Of a DNA stretch of 5,997 nt, positions 1 through 5,902 are shown in pieces. The notes below the pieces were generated by a model. The model did not search any database, had not been told where the DNA came from, and worked only from the letters and a program-made list of their open reading frames with translations. Origin of the DNA: an uncultured Collinsella sp. (GTDB lineage Bacteria; Actinomycetota; Coriobacteriia; Coriobacteriales; Coriobacteriaceae); assembly GCA_900550185.1 (NCBI GenBank), contig URRN01000129.1, positions 1 through 5,997 on the forward strand, in the 5' to 3' direction. A program made the position numbers and the translations under genes. Every line of letters begins with the position of its first letter. The stretch's first letter is position 1.

Positions 1-26
1 CGCGCGACCGAAAGGAGTCCCGTTGA
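1..26 (+). CDS. Possible 3' end of an upstream gene (partial)
   Basis: Reading from base 3, the frame gives the residues RDRKESR followed by a TGA at 24-26, which overlaps the TTG start of ybeY (TTGA). Stop/start overlaps of this kind are common inside tight operons, so this may be the tail of the preceding gene. In related gene orders that gene is often phoH or a PgpH-type HD-domain phosphodiesterase. Seven residues are too few to identify a family. A second frame (from base 1) is also open here, so the assignment is tentative. Confidence 0.3.
11..17 (+). promoter_or_regulatory. Ribosome-binding site of ybeY, fixing a TTG start
   Basis: AAAGGAG lies 5 nt upstream of the TTG at 23-25. No ATG or GTG in frame lies at a better distance before the conserved part of the protein, so this site decides the use of the rare TTG initiator. 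Confidence 0.75.
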
Positions 27-532
27 GTGTATTGATCAGCAACGATGCCGAGCTCGATACGCTGCTCGACGCGCAGGAGGTAGAACACATCTGCGAGGTC
101 GTGCTTGCCGCCGAAGGCGTTGAGCGTGAAGTCGAGATTTCCCTTTCGTATGTCGACGAGGACGAGATGCACGAGCTCAACCACGAGTGGCGCGGTATCG
201 ACCGCACCACCGATGTCCTCTCGTTTGAATGCGACTCGGCCTTTGACGAGGATATTCCCGCCGACGAGACGCTTGAGCTTGGCGATATCATCCTGGCCCC
301 GCAAGTCATTGCCCGTCAGGCCCCCGGCTTTGGCAATGCCCCTGCCGACGAGTGCCGCCTGATGCTCGTGCATGGCATGCTGCACCTGCTGGGGTATGAC
401 CATATCGAGGACGACGAGGCCGAGGTCATGGAGGCCCGCGAGGACGCCATCCTGCGCGATCTGGCGCTCGAGCGCGGCGAGGACCCCAAACTCGTCCACG
501 TCGGCCCCATCACCAACCATGCCCACGACTAG
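23..532 (+). CDS. ybeY: Endoribonuclease YbeY, 16S rRNA maturation factor
   Basis: YbeY is a cytoplasmic zinc-dependent endoribonuclease needed for 16S rRNA 3'-end maturation and 70S ribosome quality control (family knowledge). The 169-residue product shows the family signature near its C-terminus: HGMLHLLGYDH at residues 117-127, in which His117, His121 and His127 are the expected zinc ligands, followed by the acidic stretch IEDDEAE. Upstream are the conserved RTTDVLSF (61-68) and LGDIILAP (86-93). Length is normal for the family. The start is TTG with a strong ribosome-binding site at 11-17. The gene ends 9 nt before dgkA, whose ribosome-binding site overlaps this stop codon, implying coupled translation. 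Its place next to era fits a shared role in 30S maturation. No truncation or missing ligand is seen. Confidence 0.96.
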   Translation: MSVLISNDAELDTLLDAQEVEHICEVVLAAEGVEREVEISLSYVDEDEMHELNHEWRGIDRTTDVLSFECDSAFDEDIPADETLELGDIILAPQVIARQAPGFGNAPADECRLMLVHGMLHLLGYDHIEDDEAEVMEAREDAILRDLALERGEDPKLVHVGPITNHAHD

Positions 533-541
533 GAGCCGTCT

Positions 542-919
542 ATGATTCCCGGATCGAACAAGGACCATCCGTCCTTTTTAAAGTCGTTTTCTTACGCCAT
601 GGAGGGCTTCGTCACCGCCGTCAAGACCGAGCGCAACATTAAGGTCATGCTCGTGGCGGGCGTGTGCACCGTCATTGCCGGCTGCATCGTGGGGCTCGAC
701 ATTGCCGAGTGGGCCACGATTATCATCTGTTGTGGCCTGGTGATTCACGGCGAGCTGTGCAACACCGCTATGGAGGCTATCGTCGACCTAGCGACCCAGG
801 AGCTCCATCCGCTGGCCAAGCGTGCGAAGGACATCGCCGCCGCCTCTGTATACGTTCTTTCCATCACCGCCGCGATTGTGGGCGTGCTGGTATTTGCCCA
901 CGCGCTCGGCTTTATTTAG
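542..919 (+). CDS. dgkA: Diacylglycerol/undecaprenol kinase, integral membrane
   Basis: This 125-residue protein belongs to the small trimeric membrane kinases of the DgkA family. They phosphorylate diacylglycerol (Gram-negative type) or undecaprenol (Gram-positive type), the latter feeding the lipid carrier pool for wall synthesis. The catalytic signature is visible as ELCNTAMEAIVD at 71-82, with Glu71, Asn74, Glu78 and Asp82 matching the E. coli residues Glu69, Asn72, Glu76 and Asp80. Glu30 in KTERN is the expected earlier glutamate. HPLAKRAKDIAA (89-100) resembles the Gram-positive undecaprenol kinases, so I favour that substrate by inference. Hydrophobic stretches lie at about 34-53, 57-69 and 100-124, giving three membrane segments. 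The ribosome-binding site AGGAG (531-535) overlaps the ybeY stop. The residue before the catalytic Glu is Gly where many homologues have Ser. Confidence 0.93.
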   Translation: MIPGSNKDHPSFLKSFSYAMEGFVTAVKTERNIKVMLVAGVCTVIAGCIVGLDIAEWATIIICCGLVIHGELCNTAMEAIVDLATQELHPLAKRAKDIAAASVYVLSITAAIVGVLVFAHALGFI

Positions 920-931
920 AAAGGGATTCCC

Positions 932-1999
932 ATGTCCGACAATATGCAGTCTACCGATGAGATTTTGGACGACGAGTCCCCGGATGCTAAGGCGACCGAG
1001 GCCTATGAGGAAGTCGAGGAGTTCGACCCGTTTGAGGGCATGAGCGACGAGGAGCTCGACGCCCTGTGCGATGAGGACGACAGCCTCGCGGGCTTTGGCG
1101 ACGTTGAGCCCGGTTTCCGCAGTGGCTTCGTGGCCTTGGTCGGCCGCCCCAACGCCGGTAAGTCAACGCTGCTCAACGCCTGCTATGGCAAAAAGGTCGC
1201 CATCACCTCGCCGGTGGCCCAGACGACCCGCCGCCGCATGCGCGCCGTCGTCAACCGCCCCGGCTACCAGCTGGTCTTTGTCGATACCCCGGGTATCCAC
1301 AAGCCCAAGGACGGTCTAGGGTCCGAGCTGAACAAGAGCGCGCTGTTCGAGCTGAACGATGTCGATGTTGTCGCGTTTTTGATTGATGCCACCAAACCGA
1401 TCGGCAGGGGAGACGCCTGGGTTGCCGAGCGTGTCAAGAATGCCCGTTCCAAGAAGGTCCTGGTGCTCACCAAGGCCGATGAAGCCGACCCCGCACAGGT
1501 CATGGAGCAGCTTAAGGCCGCCCACGAGCTTATGGAATATGACGACGAGATCGTGACGTCGTCGGTCAAGAACTTTAACGTCGATGCCTTCATCGAGACC
1601 GTTGCGCACTTTTTGCCCGAGGGTCCGCGTTGGTTCCCCGAGGACATGGGTACTGACGCTTCTGATGAGACGCTCGTTGCCGAGTTTGTGCGCGAGAAGG
1701 TCTTGCGCCGCACCCGTGATGAGATTCCGCACTCCGTTGGCGTGATCTGCGATGCGCTCGAGCAGACCAAGAAGGTGCTGCGCGTGCACGCCACCATTTA
1801 CGTTGAGCGCGAGGGCCAAAAGGGCATCATCATCGGCAAGGGCGGCGAGATGATCAAGCATATCGGTATCGACGCCCGACGCGATCTTGAACGCATTTTT
1901 GGCACGCAGGTCTTTTTGGAGCTGGACGTGAAGGTCAAGGCCGGCTGGCGTGACGACGAGGCCCAGATTCGCCGCTTTGGCTACAACGCCGAGGACTAA
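932..1999 (+). CDS. era: GTPase Era, 30S assembly factor, with acidic N-terminal extension
   Basis: Era is a GTPase with a C-terminal KH domain that binds the 3' end of 16S rRNA during late 30S assembly at the membrane/cytoplasm interface (family knowledge). The P-loop GRPNAGKS is at 71-78, QTTR of switch I at 97-100 and DTPG of G3 at 118-121. The KH-domain GxxG is GKGG at 302-305, followed by the conserved GWRDDE at 338-343. Two motifs diverge: G4 reads TKAD (180-183) rather than NKxD, and G5 reads TSS (209-211) rather than xSA. At 355 residues it exceeds the usual roughly 300 because of about 60 extra N-terminal residues, 24 of them Asp or Glu. The start at 932 is supported by GAAAGGGA just upstream; the next Met (37) has no clear ribosome-binding site. 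It lies 12 nt after dgkA and 15 nt before recO. Confidence 0.96.
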   Translation: MSDNMQSTDEILDDESPDAKATEAYEEVEEFDPFEGMSDEELDALCDEDDSLAGFGDVEPGFRSGFVALVGRPNAGKSTLLNACYGKKVAITSPVAQTTRRRMRAVVNRPGYQLVFVDTPGIHKPKDGLGSELNKSALFELNDVDVVAFLIDATKPIGRGDAWVAERVKNARSKKVLVLTKADEADPAQVMEQLKAAHELMEYDDEIVTSSVKNFNVDAFIETVAHFLPEGPRWFPEDMGTDASDETLVAEFVREKVLRRTRDEIPHSVGVICDALEQTKKVLRVHATIYVEREGQKGIIIGKGGEMIKHIGIDARRDLERIFGTQVFLELDVKVKAGWRDDEAQIRRFGYNAED

Positions 2000-2014
2000 G
2001 GACGCGCGGCGCGC

Positions 2015-2764
2015 ATGGCAGGCTCCCGGACATATCGCACCAAGGTGCTCGTCCTCGACAAGACGAAGCTCAAAGAGACCGACCTGATCTTGACGATGCT
2101 TGACGAGCGGGGGCGGCAGGTTCGTGCCGTGGCAAAGGGCGCCCGCAAACCCGGCGGACGCCTGGCTGCGCGCTGCGAGCTGTTCTGTACGGTCGATATG
2201 CTGCTCGCACATGGACGGTCACTCGACGTGGTTTCCCAGGCCGAGCTTATGGAGGCGCCGCTCGGCGCTGCGCCCGATTACGAGACGACCTGCGCCGCAA
2301 GCGCGATCGCCGAGGTTGCGCGCGTGTGCTCGTTCGAGGACGCCGAGGACCCGTTTACCTTTGCCATAACGCAGCGAGCGCTTGCCCTGGTGGGCAGCGG
2401 GCTTGACACGGCGCATATGGACCTACTTGTGGCGGCATATGTCTTTAAGCTGCTGTCGCACGTTGGCTATCGACCCGATTTTTCGGCCTGCGTGCTGTGC
2501 GGAGACCCCATGCTGTCGTATTTTTCGCCCCAGGCGGGCGGTCTCATGTGCGGGTCGTGCGCATCGAGCGTTCCGGGTGCCGAGCTGGTGTCGACCGGTG
2601 AGGTCGCGTGGCTGCGCGCCCTCATGTCGATGACCTTCGATGCGCTTATGGCCGAGAAAATCGACCCGCATACGGCGGCGTTTTTGCTGGGGCTTTCGCA
2701 TGTTTGGGCCGCCACGCACACCGATCAGCGGCTCCGTGCGATGGAATTCATGTTGGGTCGGTGA
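2015..2764 (+). CDS. recO: DNA repair protein RecO
   Basis: RecO is a recombination mediator. With RecR (and RecF) it displaces SSB and loads RecA on single-stranded gaps (family knowledge). The 249-residue product has the typical N-terminal OB-fold opening, RTYRTKVLVLDK followed by KETDLILTMLDERG at about 20-33, then a helical middle. A four-cysteine zinc site, CVLCG (Cys159, Cys162) and CGSC (Cys179, Cys182), is typical of Gram-positive and actinobacterial RecO proteins. The ATG at 2015 fits the family start. The nearest Shine-Dalgarno-like sequence, AAGGA at 1998-2002, overlaps the era stop and lies 12 nt from the ATG, farther than usual, with a spacer made only of G and C. RecO following era is a classic arrangement in Firmicutes and other Gram-positives. 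It ends the first operon segment; no clear terminator follows. Confidence 0.94.
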   Translation: MAGSRTYRTKVLVLDKTKLKETDLILTMLDERGRQVRAVAKGARKPGGRLAARCELFCTVDMLLAHGRSLDVVSQAELMEAPLGAAPDYETTCAASAIAEVARVCSFEDAEDPFTFAITQRALALVGSGLDTAHMDLLVAAYVFKLLSHVGYRPDFSACVLCGDPMLSYFSPQAGGLMCGSCASSVPGAELVSTGEVAWLRALMSMTFDALMAEKIDPHTAAFLLGLSHVWAATHTDQRLRAMEFMLGR

Positions 2765-2902
2765 TGATGCGCAGGCGCGCGCCGCTTGTGGTAACATACC
2801 GACCTGTTGGTACCTCGACCTTGGATGTCCGCTCCACCGGCGGCTTCCCAGTCCGAGGCGAATAGAGTCGCCCACGGGCGACGCGAAACGAAAGGTGAAA
2901 CA
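2765..2902 (+). promoter_or_regulatory. rpsO 5' leader with hairpins, candidate S15-responsive region
   Basis: This 138-nt gap holds several possible structures: a GC palindrome GGCGCGCGCC at 2774-2783, a small hairpin CCGC/GCGG (2829-2832 with 2840-2843), and a stronger hairpin GTCGCC/GGCGAC (2867-2872 with 2877-2882) ending 8 nt before the AAAGGTGA ribosome-binding site (2891-2898). S15 is known to repress its own translation by binding structurally different mRNA leaders in different bacterial groups. A leader of this length with a hairpin next to the ribosome-binding site fits that role, but the binding motif is not proven here. There is no convincing recO terminator in the gap. Confidence 0.4.
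2789..2797 (+). promoter_or_regulatory. Possible extended -10 promoter element for rpsO
   Basis: TGGTAACAT matches the extended -10 pattern TG-N-TANNNT. No convincing -35 hexamer lies 16-18 nt upstream. If used, it would start the rpsO transcript around 2803-2805 and give a leader of about 100 nt. Weak, pattern-only evidence. Confidence 0.25.
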
Positions 2903-3181
2903 ATGACTGTTTCCAAAGAGCGCAAGGCGGAGCTTACCGCCCAGTTCGGTAACTCCCCGGTCGATACCGGTAACCCCAAGGTTCAGGTCGCCATCCTGTC
3001 CGAGCGCATCAAGGAGCTGACCGAGCACATGAAGTCCCACCAGAAGGACTTCCACACCCGTCGTGGCCTGCTCATGCTCGTCGGTCGCCGTCGTCGTCTT
3101 CTCTCCTACATCAAGAAGAACGACATCGTCGAGTACCGTGAGCTCATCAAGGCTCTGGGCATCCGCGACAACATCCAGTAA
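2903..3181 (+). CDS. rpsO: 30S ribosomal protein S15 (uS15)
   Basis: S15 is a primary 16S rRNA-binding protein that organises the central-domain three-way junction (h20-h22) and the 30S platform. The 92-residue product, close to the usual 89, carries the family pattern DTGNPKVQVAILSERIKELTEHMKSH at about 21-46, then HQKDFHTRRGLLMLVGRRRRLLSYI at about 46-70 and YRELIKALGIRDNIQ at the end. The ATG at 2903 is chosen over upstream in-frame starts because the family begins here and AAAGGTGA sits just upstream. Codon use is strongly biased (nearly all lysines AAG, arginines CGT/CGC), as expected for a highly expressed gene and stronger than in era or recO. It is followed by a terminator-like hairpin and then pnp, the widely conserved rpsO-pnp pairing. 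Confidence 0.98.
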   Translation: MTVSKERKAELTAQFGNSPVDTGNPKVQVAILSERIKELTEHMKSHQKDFHTRRGLLMLVGRRRRLLSYIKKNDIVEYRELIKALGIRDNIQ

Positions 3182-3196
3182 GGATTTGTACATGCT

Positions 3197-3228
3197 AAGA
3201 GCGTCCTGCGCAGCGGGGCGCTCTTTTT
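3197..3228 (+). terminator. Intrinsic terminator after rpsO
   Basis: A 7-bp stem AAGAGCG (3197-3203) with CGCTCTT (3219-3225) encloses a loop that can pair further (TCC with GGG, then GC with GC), and the 3' arm runs into TTTTT (3224-3228). It begins 15 nt after the rpsO stop. It probably ends part of the rpsO transcripts; read-through into pnp is likely, as in other rpsO-pnp loci, because no clear pnp promoter is visible in the gap. Confidence 0.75.
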
Positions 3229-3247
3229 GTGTAAGGGCGCGAACAAT

Positions 3248-3327
3248 CACGCTCTGAAGCGTGGCGGGGGCAGGGGGCCCGCGTCACATGAGAAGCCCGC
3301 AGGCAAGGGGTCTGCGGGGTAAAGGAG
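3248..3327 (+). promoter_or_regulatory. Structured pnp leader and ribosome-binding site
   Basis: Hairpin A is CACGCT/AGCGTG (3248-3253 with 3258-3263, loop CTGA). Possible hairpin B pairs GCGGG (3264-3268) with CCCGC (3278-3282) and can be extended by GTG (3261-3263) with CAC (3285-3287), which would compete with the base of A. Hairpin C is CCCGCAG/CTGCGGG (3296-3302 with 3312-3318), ending 2 nt before the strong ribosome-binding site AAAGGAG (3321-3327). In enterobacteria PNPase controls its own mRNA after RNase III cuts a leader hairpin. A similar arrangement is plausible but only inferred. Confidence 0.45.
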
Positions 3328-3331
3328 AACA

Positions 3332-5578
3332 ATGACACTCGTATCCAAGACCTTTGAGCTGTACGGCAAGACCTACACCTTTGAGTCCGGCGAGCTTGCC
3401 AAACAGGCCACCGGCGCTTGTCTGGTCAAGCAGGGCGACACCACGATGCTCGACACCGTGGTCGTCTCCAAGGAGCGCAAGAATTACGACTTCTTCCCGC
3501 TGACCGTCGACTTCAACGAGAAGATGTACGCCGCCGGCCGTATCCCGGGCGGCTACCTCAAGCGCGAGGGCCGTCCCAGCGAGAAGGCCACGCTCACCGC
3601 ACGCATGATCGACCGCCCGATTCGCCCGAGCTTCCCGGACGGCTTCCGCAACGAGGTGCACATCGTCGCCACCTCGCTCGTCGCCGACCAGGTCAACCCC
3701 TTCGACGTCATCAACGTCATGGGTGCTTCGCTGGCCATGACGCTCGGCGGCGTGCCCTTCGAGGGCCCGCTTGCCTGCGTGCGCATCGGCCGTAACGTGG
3801 AGACCGGCGAGTTTATCGTCAACCCCACCTACGAGGAGCGCGAGAACTCCGATCTGGACCTGGAGCTGGGCGGATCCGCCGACTTCATCTCGATGGTCGA
3901 GGCCGGCGCCGAGGAGATCTCCGAGGACGACATGCTCGCCGCTATGAAGTTTGGCCAGGAGGCCCTTGCTGCTTTCTGCCAGGCTCAGGACGAGTTCGTC
4001 GCCGAGTGGGAGCAGGTTAACGGCCCCATCGTCAAGAAGGAGTACCCGCTCGACCAGCCCGTCGAGGAGGTCCAGGAGCGCATCTTCGCCCACTACGACG
4101 AGATGGCCGCTGCCCTGCGCGACGCCGACAAGCTTTCCCGCATCGGTAAGGTCGAGGCTCTGAAGGAGTCCATCCGCGCCGAGTTCACCGAGGAGGAGCA
4201 GGCCGCTTGGGAGCGCGAGATCCCCGTGGCGCTCAAGAAGCTCGAGAAGAAGGCCATGCGCACCATGGTCGTCGAGACCGGCGAGCGCGTCGACGGTCGT
4301 GCCGCCGACGAGATTCGTCCCATCATGGTGAAGGACAACTACCTGCCGCTCGTTCACGGCTCCGGCCTGTTCCAGCGTGGTCAGACTCAGGTGCTCTCCG
4401 TCCTGTCGCTCGGCATGCTTAACGAGGGACAGCGTCTGGATACCATCGAGCCCACCGAGGGCAAGCGCTATATGCACCACTACAACTTCCCGCCGTTCTG
4501 CACCGGCGAGACCGGCCGCATGGGCAGCCCCAAGCGCCGCGAGATCGGTCACGGCAACTTGGCCGAGCGCGCCCTGCTTCCGGTGCTCCCCGACGAGAAC
4601 GAGTTCCCCTACGCCATCCGCGTCGTCTCCGAGGTCATGGAGTCCAACGGTTCGTCTTCGATGGCTTCGACCTGCGGTTCCACGCTCGCCCTTATGGACG
4701 GCGGCGTGCCCATTAAGCGCCCGGTCTCCGGTATCGCCATGGGTCTGATCCAGGAGGAGGGCAAGACCGTGGTCCTGTCCGACATCCAGGGTCTCGAGGA
4801 CTTCCTGGGCGACATGGACTTTAAGGTCACCGGCACCACCAAGGGCATCACCGCTCTGCAGATGGACAACAAGGCCACCGGCCTTACCTTCGACATCCTG
4901 GCCCGCGCCCTGCAGCAGGCCAAGGAGGGTCGCGCCTTCATCCTGCAGAAGATGCTCGATGTGATCCCCGAGCCGCGCCACACCACGCGCAGCACCGCTC
5001 CGCGCATCGTTTCTATCCAGGTTCCGACCGATAAGATTCGCGACGTCATCGGCTCCGGCGGCAAGGTCATTCGCGGCATTCAGGACGAGACCGGCGCCTC
5101 GGTTGACATCCAGGAGGACGGCACCGTCTTTGTCGGCGGCACCGGCGAGTCCGTCGACCAGGCCGTTGAGCGCATCAAGCTCATCATCAAGGTTCCCGAG
5201 CCGGGCGAGGAGTACACCGGTCGCGTGGTCTCCATCCAGCCCTTCGGCGCCTTCGTCAACCTGCTGCCCGGCAAGGACGGCCTGCTGCACATCTCCCGCG
5301 TTGCCAAGGGTCGCGTGGAGAAGGTCGAGGACGTCCTCAACGTGGGCGACGAGGTCAAGGTCGTCGTCATCGAGGTCGACGATCGCGGCAAGATCTCGCT
5401 CGATCGTCTCGACAAGCCCGAGGCCCCGGCTCGCGCCGAGGGTGCCTCCGAGGGCGACGGCGAGCACTTCCAGCGCCGTGAGCGTCCGCGTCGCGAGCGC
5501 TCCGAGCGCAGCGACCGTCCGCGCCGTCCCGGCGACAACGGAGGCCGCAAGCCCCGCCGCCACCACGATGCCGAGTAA
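3332..5578 (+). CDS. pnp: Polyribonucleotide nucleotidyltransferase (PNPase)
   Basis: PNPase is a trimeric 3'-to-5' phosphorolytic exoribonuclease that degrades mRNA to nucleoside diphosphates and can also add tails. The 748-residue product is full length. A first RNase PH-like domain contains FNEKMYAAGRIPGGYLKREGRPS (61-83) and DRPIRP (94-99). A helical linker spans about 240-310. The second RNase PH domain contains ETGERVDGR (315-323), GSGLFQRGQTQ (343-353), ESNGSSSMASTCG (437-449) and LGDMDFKV (492-499). Asp490 and Asp496 match the E. coli catalytic Asp486 and Asp492. A KH domain covers about 557-618 (GSGG 574-577) and an S1 domain about 625-692. The tail after 693 is rich in arginine (13 Arg in the last 38 residues), giving a basic, probably disordered RNA-binding end. 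AAAGGAG 4 nt before the ATG supports this start. Confidence 0.98.
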   Translation: MTLVSKTFELYGKTYTFESGELAKQATGACLVKQGDTTMLDTVVVSKERKNYDFFPLTVDFNEKMYAAGRIPGGYLKREGRPSEKATLTARMIDRPIRPSFPDGFRNEVHIVATSLVADQVNPFDVINVMGASLAMTLGGVPFEGPLACVRIGRNVETGEFIVNPTYEERENSDLDLELGGSADFISMVEAGAEEISEDDMLAAMKFGQEALAAFCQAQDEFVAEWEQVNGPIVKKEYPLDQPVEEVQERIFAHYDEMAAALRDADKLSRIGKVEALKESIRAEFTEEEQAAWEREIPVALKKLEKKAMRTMVVETGERVDGRAADEIRPIMVKDNYLPLVHGSGLFQRGQTQVLSVLSLGMLNEGQRLDTIEPTEGKRYMHHYNFPPFCTGETGRMGSPKRREIGHGNLAERALLPVLPDENEFPYAIRVVSEVMESNGSSSMASTCGSTLALMDGGVPIKRPVSGIAMGLIQEEGKTVVLSDIQGLEDFLGDMDFKVTGTTKGITALQMDNKATGLTFDILARALQQAKEGRAFILQKMLDVIPEPRHTTRSTAPRIVSIQVPTDKIRDVIGSGGKVIRGIQDETGASVDIQEDGTVFVGGTGESVDQAVERIKLIIKVPEPGEEYTGRVVSIQPFGAFVNLLPGKDGLLHISRVAKGRVEKVEDVLNVGDEVKVVVIEVDDRGKISLDRLDKPEAPARAEGASEGDGEHFQRRERPRRERSERSDRPRRPGDNGGRKPRRHHDAE

Positions 5579-5601
5579 CAGCCGTACATAACCAGCACCG
5601 C

Positions 5602-5632
5602 AAGGGCGACTCCGGACAGGGGTCGCCCTTTT
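5602..5632 (+). terminator. Intrinsic terminator of pnp
   Basis: A perfect 9-bp stem AAGGGCGAC (5602-5610) with GTCGCCCTT (5622-5630) has an 11-nt loop (5611-5621) and a short TTTT run (5629-5632), 23 nt after the pnp stop. The U-run is short, but the stem is GC-rich. The 3' arm and U-run (5625-5632) are also the outer end of a long inverted repeat that continues to 5773. Confidence 0.85.
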
Positions 5633-5773
5633 GCTTGCGCCCGGGAGGGCCGCAGGTAAAGTTTCCTGCTCTACAGTCCTGCGCAAGAAGGAAAGCACAT
5701 TTAGTGCTTTCCTTTGCGTGCGGAACTCGCAATAAACTTCATATGCGCCCCTCCCGGGCGCAAGCAAAAGGGC
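5625..5773. repeat. Long inverted repeat, perfect 25-bp arms enclosing 77-nt element copy 1
   Basis: Bases 5625-5649 are the exact reverse complement of 5749-5773 (arm centre GCGCCCGGGAGGG / CCCTCCCGGGCGC). After one mismatch the pairing resumes with CGCA (5651-5654) against TGCG (5744-5747). Further in, AAGTTT (5659-5664) pairs with AAACTT (5734-5739), and then come the internal stems of copy 1, so the whole 149 nt can fold into one long imperfect hairpin. The left arm includes the end of the pnp terminator. No protein-coding content is seen. Confidence 0.85.
5666..5742 (-). repeat. 77-nt structured repeat element, copy 1
   Basis: Read on the - strand this block begins ATGAAGTTTATTGCGAG and ends GCAGGACTGTAGAGCAG. 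It aligns without gaps to 5921-5997 on the + strand, 64 of 77 identical. Its apical hairpin is GGAAAGCAC/GTGCTTTCC (5690-5698 and 5704-5712) with a 5-nt loop. Outside it lie CGCAA/TTGCG and AGTTCC/GGACT (one bulged T) stems. I do not recognise the family; repetitive RNA element, REP-like sequence or MITE remnant are all possible. Confidence 0.8.
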
Positions 5774-5880
5774 TGGTTAGTGCCGCTCGCTATTTAGTTA
5801 GACAGTCTATTCAGTAGTCAGATTTCAGATCTGTAGATAGCCGCAGCAGCATCTTCCCAGATAAAACCGACCAAAATAAA
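5774..5880. other. Low-GC spacer between the two element copies, no gene seen
   Basis: By hand count this stretch is about 42% GC (45 of 107), clearly lower than the GC-rich genes around it. It contains short palindromes (AGACAGTCT at 5800-5808 and CAGATCTG at 5826-5833) and the repeated word CAGAT, but no ORF with family features, no tRNA fold and no clear promoter. Stops are frequent in all frames. Confidence 0.5.
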
Positions 5881-5902
5881 CCTGTCCCTTTTTGGCAGGT
5901 TT
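5878..5902 (-). terminator. Hairpin upstream of element copy 2, possible - strand terminator
   Basis: AAACCTG (5878-5884) pairs perfectly with CAGGTTT (5896-5902), extendable by a T-G wobble and one C-G pair. On the - strand the stem runs into TTTATTTT, a passable U-rich tail, so it could end a transcript entering from beyond the right edge. On the + strand it has no T-run after it. By analogy with copy 1 it may instead be part of an outer arm of copy 2. Confidence 0.3.

Noticed and set aside
1316..2212. 298-codon open frame on the - strand opposite era/recO
   Set aside because: Shadow ORF: it crosses two well-supported genes, has no recognisable domain and no good ribosome-binding site context.
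2807..2902. Longer S15 with 32 extra N-terminal residues
   Set aside because: The extra residues have no S15 homology, while the ATG at 2903 has a proper ribosome-binding site and the normal family N-terminus.
2423..3250. 275-codon open frame on the - strand opposite recO/rpsO
   Set aside because: Shadow ORF spanning the end of recO, the leader and rpsO; no family features.
3284..5767. 827-codon open frame on the - strand opposite pnp
   Set aside because: It is the antisense shadow of a strongly codon-biased GC-rich gene. The translation is low-complexity (Leu, Asp, Gly, Val, His) and shows no family motif.
5625..5773. Integron attC site or retron msr-msd
   Set aside because: A long imperfect hairpin invited the idea, but the attC core motifs (RYYYAAC / GTTRRRY in the right places) are absent, and no integrase or reverse transcriptase is in the window.
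5635..5817. 60-codon + strand ORF across the repeat region
   Set aside because: It runs through the inverted repeat and hairpins, lacks a ribosome-binding site and has no recognisable protein features.
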